From contig NZ_QFFG01000001.1 in assembly GCF_003129485.1 (NCBI RefSeq), forward strand, positions 186,001 through 250,000: a stretch of DNA of 64,000 nucleotides, read 5' to 3'. The stretch comes from Polaribacter aquimarinus (lineage in GTDB: Bacteria; Bacteroidota; Bacteroidia; Flavobacteriales; Flavobacteriaceae). The position numbers and the translations under genes were made by a program. Shown here piece after piece: positions 1 to 9,430 of this stretch (position 1 is the stretch's first letter; every line of letters begins with the position of its first letter). The notes beneath the pieces are model-generated. The model was not told where the DNA came from, did not search any database, and saw nothing but the letters and a program-made list of their open reading frames with translations.

Positions 1-1146
1 CGTTGGGTAAAATCTGAATTTGATAATATTTCTTTTAATTGTGATAATTGTTTAAACGTTTTTTATCAAAAGGATTTTGTTACAAAAAAAGGAAATAGAA
101 GAGTTCCTCACGATGCTTGGGTTGTAAATGTAGTTGCCATACAAAAAGGGACAAAATATCCAAATAGATACATTATTATGAGCGGAGATATAGATTCTCG
201 CGCTAGCAATACTATGGACTTTAAAACTGATGCTCCAGGTGCAAATGATAATGCTTCAGGAATGGCAGGAACCATAGAAACAGCAAGGGTTTTAAGTAAA
301 TACAAGTTTGAAAATAGTATTATTTATGTAGGTCTTTCTGGAGAAGAACAAGGCTTGTTTGGTGGTGCAGGATTAGCAAAATATGCAAAAGAAAAAGGAT
401 GGGAAATCATTGGAATTCTAAATAATGATATGATTGGTAATATTAAAGGAGTTGATGGAGTTATTGACAATCGTTCATTTAGAATTTTTAGCGAACCCAT
501 TACAACTGATGAAAAGGATCCTAAAAAGTTAGCTAGACAAGCTAGAGTTCGTCGTTTTTATGGAGGTGAAGTTGACGGAATTTCTCGTCAATTGGCAAGA
601 TATATACATAAAAATGTAAAAACATATATGCCAGAAATGAATCCTATGATGATTTACAGACTAGACAGGTTTGGGAGAGGAGGACATCATAGACCTTTTA
701 ATGATTTAGGTTTTGCAGGTATTCGAATCATGGAAGCTCACGAAAATTACACCCAACAACATCAAGATATAAGAACCAAAAACGGAATAAAATATGGAGA
801 TACTTTTGAACACGTAAATTTTCCATATGCTAAAAAATTAACTGCTGTAAATGCTATTATTTTAGCTTCTTTAGCTTGGGCGCCTCCCGCTCCAAAAGAA
901 GTGGCTATTGGGGGAATTGTAAAACCAGCTGCTAAACTTAAATGGAGTAAAGTAGAAGATGCTATAGGTTATAAAATTTATTGGAGAGATACCACCTCTC
1001 CCACTTGGGATAATTCTAGATATGTAGAAACTACAGAATTCACTTTAGAGGGTATTGTAATTGATAATTTCTTTTTTGGGGTTTCTGCTGTTGGTAAAAA
1101 CGGGCACGAAAGCGTGGTTGTTTTCCCTAATAAAATTTGGAGATAA
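1..1146 (+). CDS. M28 family metallopeptidase, C-terminal part, with FN3-like tail
   Basis: The 5' end lies outside the window; the frame is open from base 1 and 381 codons are visible. The M28 (aminopeptidase) fold is shown by GANDNASG (bridging Asp), GEEQGLFGG (catalytic and ligand Glu), LNNDMIGN (Asp ligand) and a late His in GGHHRPFNDLG. M28 enzymes hydrolyse N-terminal peptide bonds with two zinc ions. The first ligand motif, normally GxHxDS, reads SGDIDS here, so Asp replaces His at codon 187-189. About 85 C-terminal residues after the APPAPK linker resemble a fibronectin type III domain, usual for exported enzymes. The signal peptide would be upstream. Activity is likely but not certain because of the changed ligand. 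Confidence 0.85.
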   Translation, partial: RWVKSEFDNISFNCDNCLNVFYQKDFVTKKGNRRVPHDAWVVNVVAIQKGTKYPNRYIIMSGDIDSRASNTMDFKTDAPGANDNASGMAGTIETARVLSKYKFENSIIYVGLSGEEQGLFGGAGLAKYAKEKGWEIIGILNNDMIGNIKGVDGVIDNRSFRIFSEPITTDEKDPKKLARQARVRRFYGGEVDGISRQLARYIHKNVKTYMPEMNPMMIYRLDRFGRGGHHRPFNDLGFAGIRIMEAHENYTQQHQDIRTKNGIKYGDTFEHVNFPYAKKLTAVNAIILASLAWAPPAPKEVAIGGIVKPAAKLKWSKVEDAIGYKIYWRDTTSPTWDNSRYVETTEFTLEGIVIDNFFFGVSAVGKNGHESVVVFPNKIWR

Positions 1147-1277
1147 GAAAAAATTACTCAACTTTCTAATTAACACCAATTTATAAATGTAAATTATGCA
1201 TCTATAAGAAACATCAATAGTGTTTAATTCTTTTTTAAAAGTATTACTATTATATTTACAGTGTAAAACTTTTAGAT

Positions 1278-1841
1278 ATGAAAAATTCAATACTTTATTT
1301 GGTTATTTTAATTACAAGCATTTCTATTGGTCAAGAAAAAAAGAATACTATACAACATAAAATATTCGAGGCTAATATTGAAGAAAACCACTACTTGGTT
1401 GATGATATATTTCCAGATTCTTTAAAAGAAATAAAAGAAGAGAAACTCTTAGAACCCTATAACAATTCTGAAGGAAAATTTCCTAAATACGAATCAAAGG
1501 AAATAACATTAAATATTTCTGAAAATATAGTGAATTCTAATTCATTAGAAACTTTAAGTGATATTGCTTTTATAGACAATAAACTGATTCAAAAACTTAT
1601 TGAAACAAATATCATAGCAAATAACTTTGTTAGCGAGCAAATGTTTTATGGAGATAGAGAAGTTATATTATTAAAAGAATATCCCAAATCAATAGACAAA
1701 TTAAATATCAATTATAAAACAAATTCACAAATAGATATTCAAATTGGTAAAAAAATTTACAGTTACATTAATAAACTTTATAAAAGTGAAATTGATAAAA
1801 CATTACAAAACAGTTTAAATTTATTAGTAATTAATTTTTAA
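1278..1841 (+). CDS. secreted protein of unknown function
   Basis: 187 residues starting with a probable Sec signal peptide (MKNSILYLVILITSISIG, cut near GQE). I do not recognise the family. The mature part is acidic, rich in Glu, Asn and Ile, has no cysteine, and predicts as mixed helix and strand; its last 70 residues carry many lysines. It stands alone between the M28 peptidase and the YdeI pair. An upstream TATATTTA near 1252 is one base from the -7 consensus. Export is supported by the N-terminus; function is unknown. Confidence 0.6.
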   Translation: MKNSILYLVILITSISIGQEKKNTIQHKIFEANIEENHYLVDDIFPDSLKEIKEEKLLEPYNNSEGKFPKYESKEITLNISENIVNSNSLETLSDIAFIDNKLIQKLIETNIIANNFVSEQMFYGDREVILLKEYPKSIDKLNINYKTNSQIDIQIGKKIYSYINKLYKSEIDKTLQNSLNLLVINF

Positions 1842-1869
1842 ACATAAACTCTTCATTAAGTTAAATTGT

Positions 1870-1877
1870 TATTTTTG
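1870..1877 (+). promoter_or_regulatory. -7 promoter element (TATTTTTG) of the YdeI-family gene
   Basis: Exact match to the Bacteroidota -7 consensus TAnnTTTG, 62 bases before the preferred ATG at 1940. No clear TTG -33 element at the right spacing. Confidence 0.4.
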
Positions 1878-1939
1878 GTTGATTATATTGGTGCTGTAAT
1901 TCTATTGCAGTGCCAATTTTTTTTAGTTATTTTAACAGT

Positions 1940-2515
1940 ATGAATTCCAAAGAAGAAATTTATTTTAAAAATGATACCGAATGGAGAATTTGGTTGTCTC
2001 AAAATTATAATACTTCAAATGGTATTTATTTAATTTTCTTTAAAGTTGAAAATAAAGAACCTTCAATGCGGTGGGAAGAAGCTGTTAAAGTAGCATTGTG
2101 TTACGGATGGATAGATTCTACTGTAAAAAGTTTAGGAAATGGAAAGCGAAGACAATATTTCTGCCCTAGAAATCCTAAAAGTGTTTGGAGTGCCTTAAAC
2201 AAAAAGTACATTAAAGATTTATCTGCTAAAAATTTAATGCACAAAAGCGGAATAGATATTATTAAAATTGGTAAAAAAAATGGTTCTTGGACAGCTTTAG
2301 ATCATGTAGAAAAAGGAATTATTCCTGAAGACTTACAAACAGAATTCAATAAGAATCAAATCGCTTTTGAAAATTACAAAAACTTTGCACCTAGTTATAG
2401 AAAGAGCTATTTGTATTGGTTAAATCAAGCTAAAAGAGAGACTACAAGACAAAAAAGGATTGCTGAAATTATAATTTTTTGTGAAGCTAATATAAAATCG
2501 AGAGATACACGTTAA
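1940..2515 (+). CDS. YdeI/OmpD-associated family protein
   Basis: 191 residues. The N-terminal WEEAVKVALCYGWIDSTVKS segment, the following RRQYFCPRNPKSVWSALNK and the basic C-terminus (SYLYWLNQAKRETTRQKRI) are typical of the YdeI/OmpD-associated family (often called bacteriocin-protection proteins, a role known only loosely). The ATG at 1940 is chosen over the in-frame ATG at 1910 because family members begin close to the FKNDTEWRIWL segment and the longer start adds an unrelated hydrophobic stretch. The stop overlaps the next ATG by one base (TAATG), so the pair is translationally coupled. Cytoplasmic; biochemical function unknown. Confidence 0.75.
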   Translation: MNSKEEIYFKNDTEWRIWLSQNYNTSNGIYLIFFKVENKEPSMRWEEAVKVALCYGWIDSTVKSLGNGKRRQYFCPRNPKSVWSALNKKYIKDLSAKNLMHKSGIDIIKIGKKNGSWTALDHVEKGIIPEDLQTEFNKNQIAFENYKNFAPSYRKSYLYWLNQAKRETTRQKRIAEIIIFCEANIKSRDTR

Positions 2516-3006
2516 TGATTACAACTAAACAATTTACTCTAATTCATACAGATATTTACAACATTTTTATCTCAAAAGAAATCTTTGAACCTTTTGCAGA
2601 TCAAAAAATGAGTCGTGTAAAAGTAAAAACTAATCATCAAAATAAAACCATCGAATTTTATGCTGCCGTAAAAAAAGATAAAATGTCTGGAGATTACAAA
2701 ATGATGTTTAGTAAGCAAAAACAAAAGGAGTTGGAATTGTCTTTAGGTGATGAATTTACCATACAATTATTTGAAGACACTTCTAAATACGGTGTGGATA
2801 TGCCAGAAGAATTAGAAGCAGTTTTAATGAGTGATTACGATGCATATACCATTTTTGAATCTCTTACAAAGGGAAAACAAAGAAGTATTATTTATGGGGT
2901 ATTACGTTTTAAAAGTAGTCAGCAAAAAATTGACAAAGCATTAATAATGTGTGAGAATTTAAAGAGAGGTAATCACGATCCTATAAAAATGTTTAAGTTG
3001 GAATAA
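2515..3006 (+). CDS. DUF1905/YdeI domain protein
   Basis: 163 residues. The N-terminal half (FYAAVKKDK, KELELSLGDEFTIQLFEDTSKYGVDMPEEL pattern) fits a DUF1905 beta-barrel, and the C-terminal half (SDYDAYTIFESLTKGKQRSIIYGV) fits the short YdeI/OmpD-associated helical domain. It overlaps the preceding gene by one base, so two members of the same loose family are made from one transcript. Function not established. A strong hairpin terminator follows. Confidence 0.7.
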   Translation: MITTKQFTLIHTDIYNIFISKEIFEPFADQKMSRVKVKTNHQNKTIEFYAAVKKDKMSGDYKMMFSKQKQKELELSLGDEFTIQLFEDTSKYGVDMPEELEAVLMSDYDAYTIFESLTKGKQRSIIYGVLRFKSSQQKIDKALIMCENLKRGNHDPIKMFKLE

Positions 3007-3011
3007 AAAGA

Positions 3012-3037
3012 AAAAGAAGCGATTTCTCGCTTCTTTT
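3012..3037. terminator. bidirectional hairpin terminator
   Basis: AAAAGAAGCGA, loop TTTC, TCGCTTCTTTT: a perfect 11-bp stem with an A-run and a T-run on either side, between the convergent DUF1905 and MoxR-like genes. It can stop transcription from both sides. Confidence 0.85.
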
Positions 3038-3044
3038 GTTAAAA

Positions 3045-4505
3045 CTATAAACCACTTATAAAATTACCATAAGGATCTTTAAACTGAGTGCCTTCTAAAA
3101 AACGATGTTTACTTAATTTTTTAAATTCTACAAGTGCCCACAATACAAATTCTTTCACAAAATAAATATCTTCTTTATTTGCATTAGGTTGATGTTCTAA
3201 AATAAAATGGTGCAAAGGCTCAATTTTATCAAGTTCTGTTTTGTATTGATTTTCATTAAAATCATCTAACAATTCAAAATCTGCTTCAGCATTAAAAAAC
3301 CATGATACAATTTCATCATAAGGCGTTTCTGATTCTTGTTTTTCTAGTTTCTTTATCTCAGGAAAATATGTTGGAAATAATGATTTTATTGCTTTTTTAA
3401 TTAAATTTTCAGCAACTACTTGTGCTCCTTCTTGTTCTCCTTCATAAACCAATTCTACTTTTCCGGTTATAGCAGGAATTATTCCATCAAAATCACTTAA
3501 ACGTATCATTGTTTCATCATCACCAGAAAGTAATGCTCTTCTTTCAGCAGTACTCAATAAGTTTTCAAAAGCAGAAATACTTAAACGAGCACTTACACCA
3601 CTTTTAGCATCAATATATTCGCTTTCTCTAGCTTCAAAAACAATTTGTTCTAGTAAGTCTTTTGCCAACTCTGTAACTTTAATAAAATCTTTCTGAACGT
3701 TTTTTGCTTCTTGTTGCGTAATAATTTTAGCAGTTTCTATATTTACAGGATAATGCGTTAAAATTTGTGAACCAATTCTGTCTTTTAAAGGCGTTACAAT
3801 ACTTCCTCTATTAGTATAATCTTCCGGGTTAGCAGTAAACACAAATTGCATATCTAAAGGCAATCGCAATTTAAAACCACGAATTTGAATATCGCCTTCT
3901 TGCAAAATATTAAATAATGCTACTTGAATTCGAGCTTGTAAATCTGGTAATTCATTAATTACAAAAATACATCTGTTTGCTCTTGGAATCATTCCATAAT
4001 GAATAACCCTATCATCTGCATAACTCAGTTTTAAATTGGCGGCTTTTATGGGATCTACATCACCAATAATATCAGCCACAGTAACATCTGGAGTTGCTAA
4101 CTTTTCTGCAAAACGTTCCTCTCTATGCAACCAAAAAATCGGAGTTTTATCTCCTTTTTCTTTAATAGTTTCAATGGCAAATCTAGATATTGGATTGAGT
4201 GGATCATCATTAATTTCTGAGCCTTCAACTACAGGAATATATTCATCTAATAAATTTACCATCAATCTTGCTAAACGGGTTTTTGCTTGTCCTCTTAAAC
4301 CTAATAAATTGATATTGTGTTTGCTTAAAATAGCTCTTTCTAACTCTGGAATTACGGTATTTTCATAACCGTGTACACCTTTAAAAACAGTTTCTTTATT
4401 CATCATTTTACTGATGAGATTTTCTCTTAACTCGTCTTTAATTGATTTTGATTGATAACCTGATTGTTTTAAATCTCCTAATGTTTGTATGTTATGTAAA
4501 TTCAT
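3045..4505 (-). CDS. MoxR/ChlI-like AAA+ ATPase
   Basis: 486 residues. Related to the magnesium-chelatase I/MoxR class of AAA+ ATPases, which act as chaperones with VWA-domain partners. The P-loop is at residues 69-76 (GLRGQAKT); the usual Gly before Lys is Ala. Walker B reads CIFVINELPDL, Asn-Glu instead of Asp-Glu. Sensor-like FVFTANPEDYTNRGSIVTPLKDR follows. The start ATG directly follows the stop of the upstream VWA gene, with no spacer, so the two are made together. Substrate is not evident; no methanol dehydrogenase, chelatase or gas-vesicle genes are nearby. Confidence 0.8.
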   Translation of the reverse strand: MNLHNIQTLGDLKQSGYQSKSIKDELRENLISKMMNKETVFKGVHGYENTVIPELERAILSKHNINLLGLRGQAKTRLARLMVNLLDEYIPVVEGSEINDDPLNPISRFAIETIKEKGDKTPIFWLHREERFAEKLATPDVTVADIIGDVDPIKAANLKLSYADDRVIHYGMIPRANRCIFVINELPDLQARIQVALFNILQEGDIQIRGFKLRLPLDMQFVFTANPEDYTNRGSIVTPLKDRIGSQILTHYPVNIETAKIITQQEAKNVQKDFIKVTELAKDLLEQIVFEARESEYIDAKSGVSARLSISAFENLLSTAERRALLSGDDETMIRLSDFDGIIPAITGKVELVYEGEQEGAQVVAENLIKKAIKSLFPTYFPEIKKLEKQESETPYDEIVSWFFNAEADFELLDDFNENQYKTELDKIEPLHHFILEHQPNANKEDIYFVKEFVLWALVEFKKLSKHRFLEGTQFKDPYGNFISGL

Positions 4506-5630
4506 TTATCCTCTTATTCTTTTCTTTCTATTTGTTTCATAATCTTCAAAAATCATCTCCCCTAAACCTTTTAAACCTGTATAAAATGCTTTTCCTTGGT
4601 TTGCCTGTGTAAAAGCTCTTACAAACTGCATTAAATAAGGATCTTGTGCAATCATAAAGGTTGTGATTGGTATGTGCAATTTCCTAGCTTGTTGTGCCAT
4701 TGCATAACATTTATTTACAATGTATTTATCTAAACCATTACTGTTTTTATAATACTGTCCATCTGGTAAACGTAAACAACTTGGTTTACCGTCTGTAATC
4801 ATAAAAATTTGTTTGTTGGTATTTTTCTTTCTGCGTAACAAATCCATTGCTAAATTTAAACCTGCAACTGTATTTGTGTGGTAAGGACCAACTTGTAAAT
4901 AAGGTAAATCTTTAATTTTAATGGTCCAAGCGTCATTCCCAAAAACTAAAATATCTAAAGTGTCTTTTGGATAACGAGTGGTAATTAATTCCGCTAACGC
5001 CATTGCCACTTTTTTAGCGGGTGTAATTCTATCTTCTCCATATAAAATCATTGAGTGACTAATATCAATCATTAACACTGTACTCATTTGACTTTTATGA
5101 AGCGTTTCTTCAACTACCAAGTCGTTTTCTGACAAGGTAAAATCTCCAATTCCGTTATTAATTTGTGCGTTTCTGATGCTTTCGGTCATTGAAACTTTAT
5201 CCAAATTATCTCCAAATTGATACGCTCTAAAATCACCTGTATGCTCATCTCCTATTCCAGGAGATTTACTTTTATGATTACCAGAACCACTTCTTTTTAT
5301 TTTTCCAAAAATATGATTCAATGCTTGTTGGCGAATAGCACGTTCGGTTTTTGCGGTAATAGCTGTACCTCCACTTCCATCAGGTTTAATTTCTTCTTTG
5401 ATAAATCCTTTCTTCTTTAAATCTTCTATAAAATCATCTATAGTATACTCTGAAGTAGTTAATTTGTATTCTTTATCCAAAGAACGTAACCAATCTATGG
5501 CTTCATCAAAATCGCCAGAAGTATAAGTTATTAATTCTTTGAAAATCTCAAAAAGCTTTTCAAATGGAGATTGATTCTCTGCCTCATAAGTCTTAAAAAC
5601 AAACCCTTTTCTAATCGTTCTATTTTTCAT
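4506..5630 (-). CDS. VWA domain protein, partner of the MoxR-like ATPase
   Basis: 374 residues. A von Willebrand A domain occupies the C-terminal half: MIDAS motif DISHS at residues 189-193, a Thr in HTNTVAGLNLA, and MITDGKPS. The N-terminal 180 residues are mainly helical and probably give partner specificity. The ATG at 5630 is preferred over the GTG one codon upstream because the likely promoter at 5636-5643 leaves almost no room for a longer leader. MoxR-VWA pairs are known as metal-insertion or folding chaperones; here only the pairing is certain. Confidence 0.8.
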   Translation of the reverse strand: MKNRTIRKGFVFKTYEAENQSPFEKLFEIFKELITYTSGDFDEAIDWLRSLDKEYKLTTSEYTIDDFIEDLKKKGFIKEEIKPDGSGGTAITAKTERAIRQQALNHIFGKIKRSGSGNHKSKSPGIGDEHTGDFRAYQFGDNLDKVSMTESIRNAQINNGIGDFTLSENDLVVEETLHKSQMSTVLMIDISHSMILYGEDRITPAKKVAMALAELITTRYPKDTLDILVFGNDAWTIKIKDLPYLQVGPYHTNTVAGLNLAMDLLRRKKNTNKQIFMITDGKPSCLRLPDGQYYKNSNGLDKYIVNKCYAMAQQARKLHIPITTFMIAQDPYLMQFVRAFTQANQGKAFYTGLKGLGEMIFEDYETNRKKRIRG

Positions 5631-5635
5631 CACTA

Positions 5636-5665
5636 TAAAAATACGTCTTTATTAAGTGCTTCAAA
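5636..5665 (-). promoter_or_regulatory. candidate promoter of the VWA-MoxR operon
   Basis: On the minus strand TTTG, 18 bases, TATTTTTA: -33 matches and -7 has one mismatch to TAnnTTTG. Transcription would begin close to the start codon, so the mRNA would have a very short leader. Confidence 0.45.
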
Positions 5666-5860
5666 AAAGATTAACATTGCTTTAATATATATGAGTATTA
5701 CTTCTTTTTATCGTTAAACAAAAGCTGGCAAAACAAATAAAAAGTTCAATACTATTTGTAAAGTTAAGTCTAAATAGAAAATTTAATTTTATCATAAAAT
5801 TAACATTGTAATTGGTTGTCAAAAACTAACTTGTACGATTATTTAATCAACATAAACTAT

Positions 5861-8485
5861 ATGAAAACAATTCATTCAAGTAAATTTAAAATTCTTTTTA
5901 CTTTGTTCCTAACTTTATCGGTTATTGGAACTCAAGATGCTAATGCTCAATTCTGGAAAAAGAAGAAAAAAGAAGTAAAGAAAACCACTACAACAAAAAA
6001 AGCACCTCCAAAAAAGAAGGGAAAATCTATTAAAAGTTTAACAAAAAGTAGTAAAAAAATTGAAGGTTTATTTACTATTTATCAAGATACAGTGACTGGC
6101 TCAATCAAACTATTAGTAAAGAAAAAACAATTAGACAAAGACTTTATCTACTTCTCTCAAATCGCAGACGGAGTTGTTGAAGCTGGTCAATTTAGAGGAG
6201 CTTATCAGGGTTCTAGTGTTTTTCACGTAAAAAAATACTTTGATAAATTAGATTTTTATGCTCCTAATACCTCTTTTTATTTTGATAAAAAGAGTGCTTT
6301 ATCAAAATCTTCTGAAGCAAATATTAGTGATGCTGTTGTTGCCACAGCAAAAATATTAGCATCAGATGATAAAAAGGGTGAATATTTAATAGATGCAAAT
6401 GGTTTATTTTTATCAGAAACATTTACAAGAGTAAAGCGTCCAAGGTTTCCTGGACAATCTCCTTTTTCTTTCAGTTTAGGTAGATTTGATAAATACAAGT
6501 CAAAAATTCATGCCATTAAAAATTATCCAGAAAATACTAATGTAAAAACAGAATACGTTTACAATAACCCTTCTGTTTTAAATGGTGGTAGTAATGCAAT
6601 TACTGATGGAAGAAATGTTTCTATTAAAGTTTTTCATACGTTTATGAATATGCCAAAAGAAGATTACAAACCAAGGATGGATGATCCTCGAGTTGGATAT
6701 TTCTTAACACAAACGAATGATATGACAACAACTAATACTATAAATTATAGAGATATGATTCATAGATGGAAGTTGGTAAAGAAAAATCCTGATGCAGCTA
6801 TTTCTGAACCTGTTACCCCAATTACTTGGTGGATTGAAAACACTACTCCTTTAAAATGGAGAGAAACCATTAAAGAAGGTGTTTTAGCATGGAATGAAGC
6901 TTTTGAAAAGGCAGGTTTTAAAAATGCAATGGTTGTAAAAGTACAACCAGATGATGCGGATTGGGATGCTGGGGATGTTAGATATAATGTTTTACGTTGG
7001 ACATCTTCTCCAAATCCTCCTTTTGGCGGTTATGGTCCAAGTTTTGTAAACCCTAGAACAGGAGAAATTTTGGGTGCTGACATTATGTTAGAATTTGTTC
7101 ATTTTACAAATAGAGTTTTTGCAGATAAATTATATAACGATGCAGCCTCAAATATGAAGTTAGAAACTGTTGAAGAATTAAAGAATAAACAATTATTTGA
7201 GAAACATAACCCAAATTTTTGTTCAATGGGACATGTAATGCATAATAATCTACAATTAGGTGCAGCTGTAATTCAAGCTAATGGTGGTTCTGACCTAGAC
7301 ATGGAAGCCATAAAAAAAGAAGGAATGAAATCTTTAATTATGCACGAAGTTGGTCATACTTTAGGTTTAAATCATAACATGAAGGCTAGTCAATTATTTT
7401 CTCCTGCTCAATTAGCTGATAAAGATTTTATTAAAGGCAAAGCATTAACTGGATCTGTAATGGATTATGCTGGTATTAATATTACAAATGATAGAAGCAA
7501 ACAAGGTCAGTATGCAGATATGGCTGTTGGACCTTATGATGTTTGGGCTATCCAATTTGGATATACTCCTTTTAAAAACAAAACTGAAAAAAATGCTTTA
7601 TTAAATAGATCTACCGAGCCTGAATTAACTTTTGGTAATGATGCAGACGATATGCGTTCTTCTAGTAATGGAATTGACCCAAGAGTAATGATTGGGGATT
7701 TATCAAATGATCAAATTACTTATTCTATTAATAGATTTGAATTGGTAAATACAATGATGAAAAAGATAAAAACTCAATTTACTAAAAAAGGAGAAACTTA
7801 TGAAGATTTAAGGAGGGCGTATTACACATTACAAAGTCAATCTGCTATTGCAGGAGGTGTAATATCTAGATTTGTAGGTGGCGTTTATGTTGATAGAGCT
7901 ACCTTTGGGCAAGAAGGAGGAACTCAACCCTATACCCCTGTTAGCCTAAAAGATCAAAAAAGAGCAATGACAGCAATGAAAAAATATATTTTTGCTCCAA
8001 ATGCTTTTAATGTACCCAAAGATGTTTATAATTATTTAGCAAGACAACGAAGAGGTTATAATTTCTTTGGAAGAACTGAGGACCCTAAAATTAACGAACA
8101 AATTTTAGGATATCAAACATATGTTCTATCACATTTATTACATCCAAATACTCTACAAAGAATTTCAAACTCTGAGTTATACGGCAACCAATACAAATTA
8201 TCTAATTTTATGACAGATTTAAATACTATGATGTTTAAACCAGATGTTTACGGAAGTATTAATTCTTTCCGTCAAAACTTACAAGCCGTTTACACAAAAA
8301 GGTTAATTGAAATGATTTCTGGTAGAACAAGTGGTAGATATAACATCGCTGCTAGGTCTATGGCAATATACAACCTAAAGAATATAAAAACATGGGTAAG
8401 TAATGGAACTGGTGATTTAGCTACAAAAGCGCATAAAAACCATTTAAAAACATTAATTACCAATGCAATGAAAGAAATTAAATAG
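5861..8485 (+). CDS. secreted zinc-dependent metalloprotease (DUF5117/DUF4953 type)
   Basis: 874 residues. The ATG at 5861 opens a clear signal peptide (basic MKTIHSSKFK, hydrophobic core, cut after DANAQ); a TTG 15 codons upstream is in frame but puts extra residues before it. After the signal comes a Lys-rich linker (about 25 residues), then a large N-terminal region of the DUF5117 type and a zincin active site HEVGHTLGLNH with His495, Glu496, His499 and His505, followed by a Met-turn-like SVMDYA. The family is common in Bacteroidota as periplasmic or surface metalloproteases; substrate unknown. A hairpin terminator follows. Confidence 0.88.
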   Translation: MKTIHSSKFKILFTLFLTLSVIGTQDANAQFWKKKKKEVKKTTTTKKAPPKKKGKSIKSLTKSSKKIEGLFTIYQDTVTGSIKLLVKKKQLDKDFIYFSQIADGVVEAGQFRGAYQGSSVFHVKKYFDKLDFYAPNTSFYFDKKSALSKSSEANISDAVVATAKILASDDKKGEYLIDANGLFLSETFTRVKRPRFPGQSPFSFSLGRFDKYKSKIHAIKNYPENTNVKTEYVYNNPSVLNGGSNAITDGRNVSIKVFHTFMNMPKEDYKPRMDDPRVGYFLTQTNDMTTTNTINYRDMIHRWKLVKKNPDAAISEPVTPITWWIENTTPLKWRETIKEGVLAWNEAFEKAGFKNAMVVKVQPDDADWDAGDVRYNVLRWTSSPNPPFGGYGPSFVNPRTGEILGADIMLEFVHFTNRVFADKLYNDAASNMKLETVEELKNKQLFEKHNPNFCSMGHVMHNNLQLGAAVIQANGGSDLDMEAIKKEGMKSLIMHEVGHTLGLNHNMKASQLFSPAQLADKDFIKGKALTGSVMDYAGINITNDRSKQGQYADMAVGPYDVWAIQFGYTPFKNKTEKNALLNRSTEPELTFGNDADDMRSSSNGIDPRVMIGDLSNDQITYSINRFELVNTMMKKIKTQFTKKGETYEDLRRAYYTLQSQSAIAGGVISRFVGGVYVDRATFGQEGGTQPYTPVSLKDQKRAMTAMKKYIFAPNAFNVPKDVYNYLARQRRGYNFFGRTEDPKINEQILGYQTYVLSHLLHPNTLQRISNSELYGNQYKLSNFMTDLNTMMFKPDVYGSINSFRQNLQAVYTKRLIEMISGRTSGRYNIAARSMAIYNLKNIKTWVSNGTGDLATKAHKNHLKTLITNAMKEIK

Positions 8486-8506
8486 ATAAATAAATTTTAT
8501 TTATTA

Positions 8507-8538
8507 AAACCGTAATCTTTTTGATTGCGGTTTTTTTA
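8507..8538 (+). terminator. rho-independent terminator of the metalloprotease gene
   Basis: AACCGTAATC, 5-base loop, GATTGCGGTT (ten pairs including one G-T), then a run of seven T. It covers a possible TTG start for the next gene, which supports the later ATG there. Confidence 0.85.
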
Positions 8539-8548
8539 TTTTTACAAT

Positions 8549-9430
8549 ATGGCAATAGTATTGATTACTGGAGGAACAGGTTTAGTGGGAAAACATCTAA
8601 CAAAATTGTTAATCAAAAAAAATCATGAAGTAAGGATACTTTCAAGAAACCCAAGTAAAAAAAATGAATTTAAATGGGATATTTCGAGGAACTACCTTGA
8701 CGAAAAATCATTGGTTAATATTGATTATATAATTCATCTCGCTGGTGCAGGAATTGCTGAAAAAAAATGGACTGACAAAAGAAAAAAAGTAATAATTGAT
8801 AGTAGAGTTGAGTCAGCTAACTTACTATTCAAAAAAGTTAAAGAACTAAATATAAACTTAAAGGGATATATTTCAGCTTCAGGGACAGGTTTTTATGGAA
8901 CAGTAACTTCTGAAAAAATTTACAATGAAGAAGATACACATGCAAATGATTTTTTAGGAAAAGTTTGTCTTGCTTGGGAAAATTCAGCTCATCAGTTTAA
9001 AAACTTAAAAATCCCCTTAACTATTCTAAGAACTGGTATTGTGTTAACAAAGCAAGGTGGTGCTTTAGAAAAAATGAAAACTCCAATAATATCTCCCTTA
9101 GGTTCAGGAAAACAATATATTCCTTGGATTCATATTGATGATTTATGTAACCTTTACTTAATGCCAATAGAAAACAATCTAATTGGTGTTTATAATGCAG
9201 TAGCACCTGAAATACACAACGGCATATCTTTCTCTAAAACCTTGGCTAAGGTATTCAAAAAGCCATTTATACCCATAAATGTTCCTTCATTTTTATTAAA
9301 GTTATTGTTTGGAGAAATGGCAAATATATTACTAAAAGGAAGCAGAGTATCGTCAAAAAAAATCGAAAAGAACGGGGGTTATTCTTTTCGATTTTCAATA
9401 CTTAAAAAAGCTTTAATTAATTTAACCTAA
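8549..9430 (+). CDS. TIGR01777 family NAD(P)-dependent epimerase
   Basis: 293 residues. An SDR-type Rossmann fold is shown by VLITGGTGLVGKHLT at the N-terminus, then YIIHLAGAGIAEKKW and SASGTGFYG, the signature of the TIGR01777 group (sugar-nucleotide-like epimerases related to cell division inhibitor SulA-like YfcH). C-terminal FSKTLAKVFKKPFIP fits the DUF1731 tail. The ATG at 8549 is chosen since the upstream in-frame TTG at 8525 lies in the terminator hairpin. The stop abuts the stop of the convergent gene (9430/9431). Substrate unknown. Confidence 0.85.
   Translation: MAIVLITGGTGLVGKHLTKLLIKKNHEVRILSRNPSKKNEFKWDISRNYLDEKSLVNIDYIIHLAGAGIAEKKWTDKRKKVIIDSRVESANLLFKKVKELNINLKGYISASGTGFYGTVTSEKIYNEEDTHANDFLGKVCLAWENSAHQFKNLKIPLTILRTGIVLTKQGGALEKMKTPIISPLGSGKQYIPWIHIDDLCNLYLMPIENNLIGVYNAVAPEIHNGISFSKTLAKVFKKPFIPINVPSFLLKLLFGEMANILLKGSRVSSKKIEKNGGYSFRFSILKKALINLT

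Noticed and set aside
4036..4368. 110-codon frame on the plus strand
   Set aside because: Fully antisense to the MoxR-like gene with low-complexity composition; a shadow of a conserved gene.
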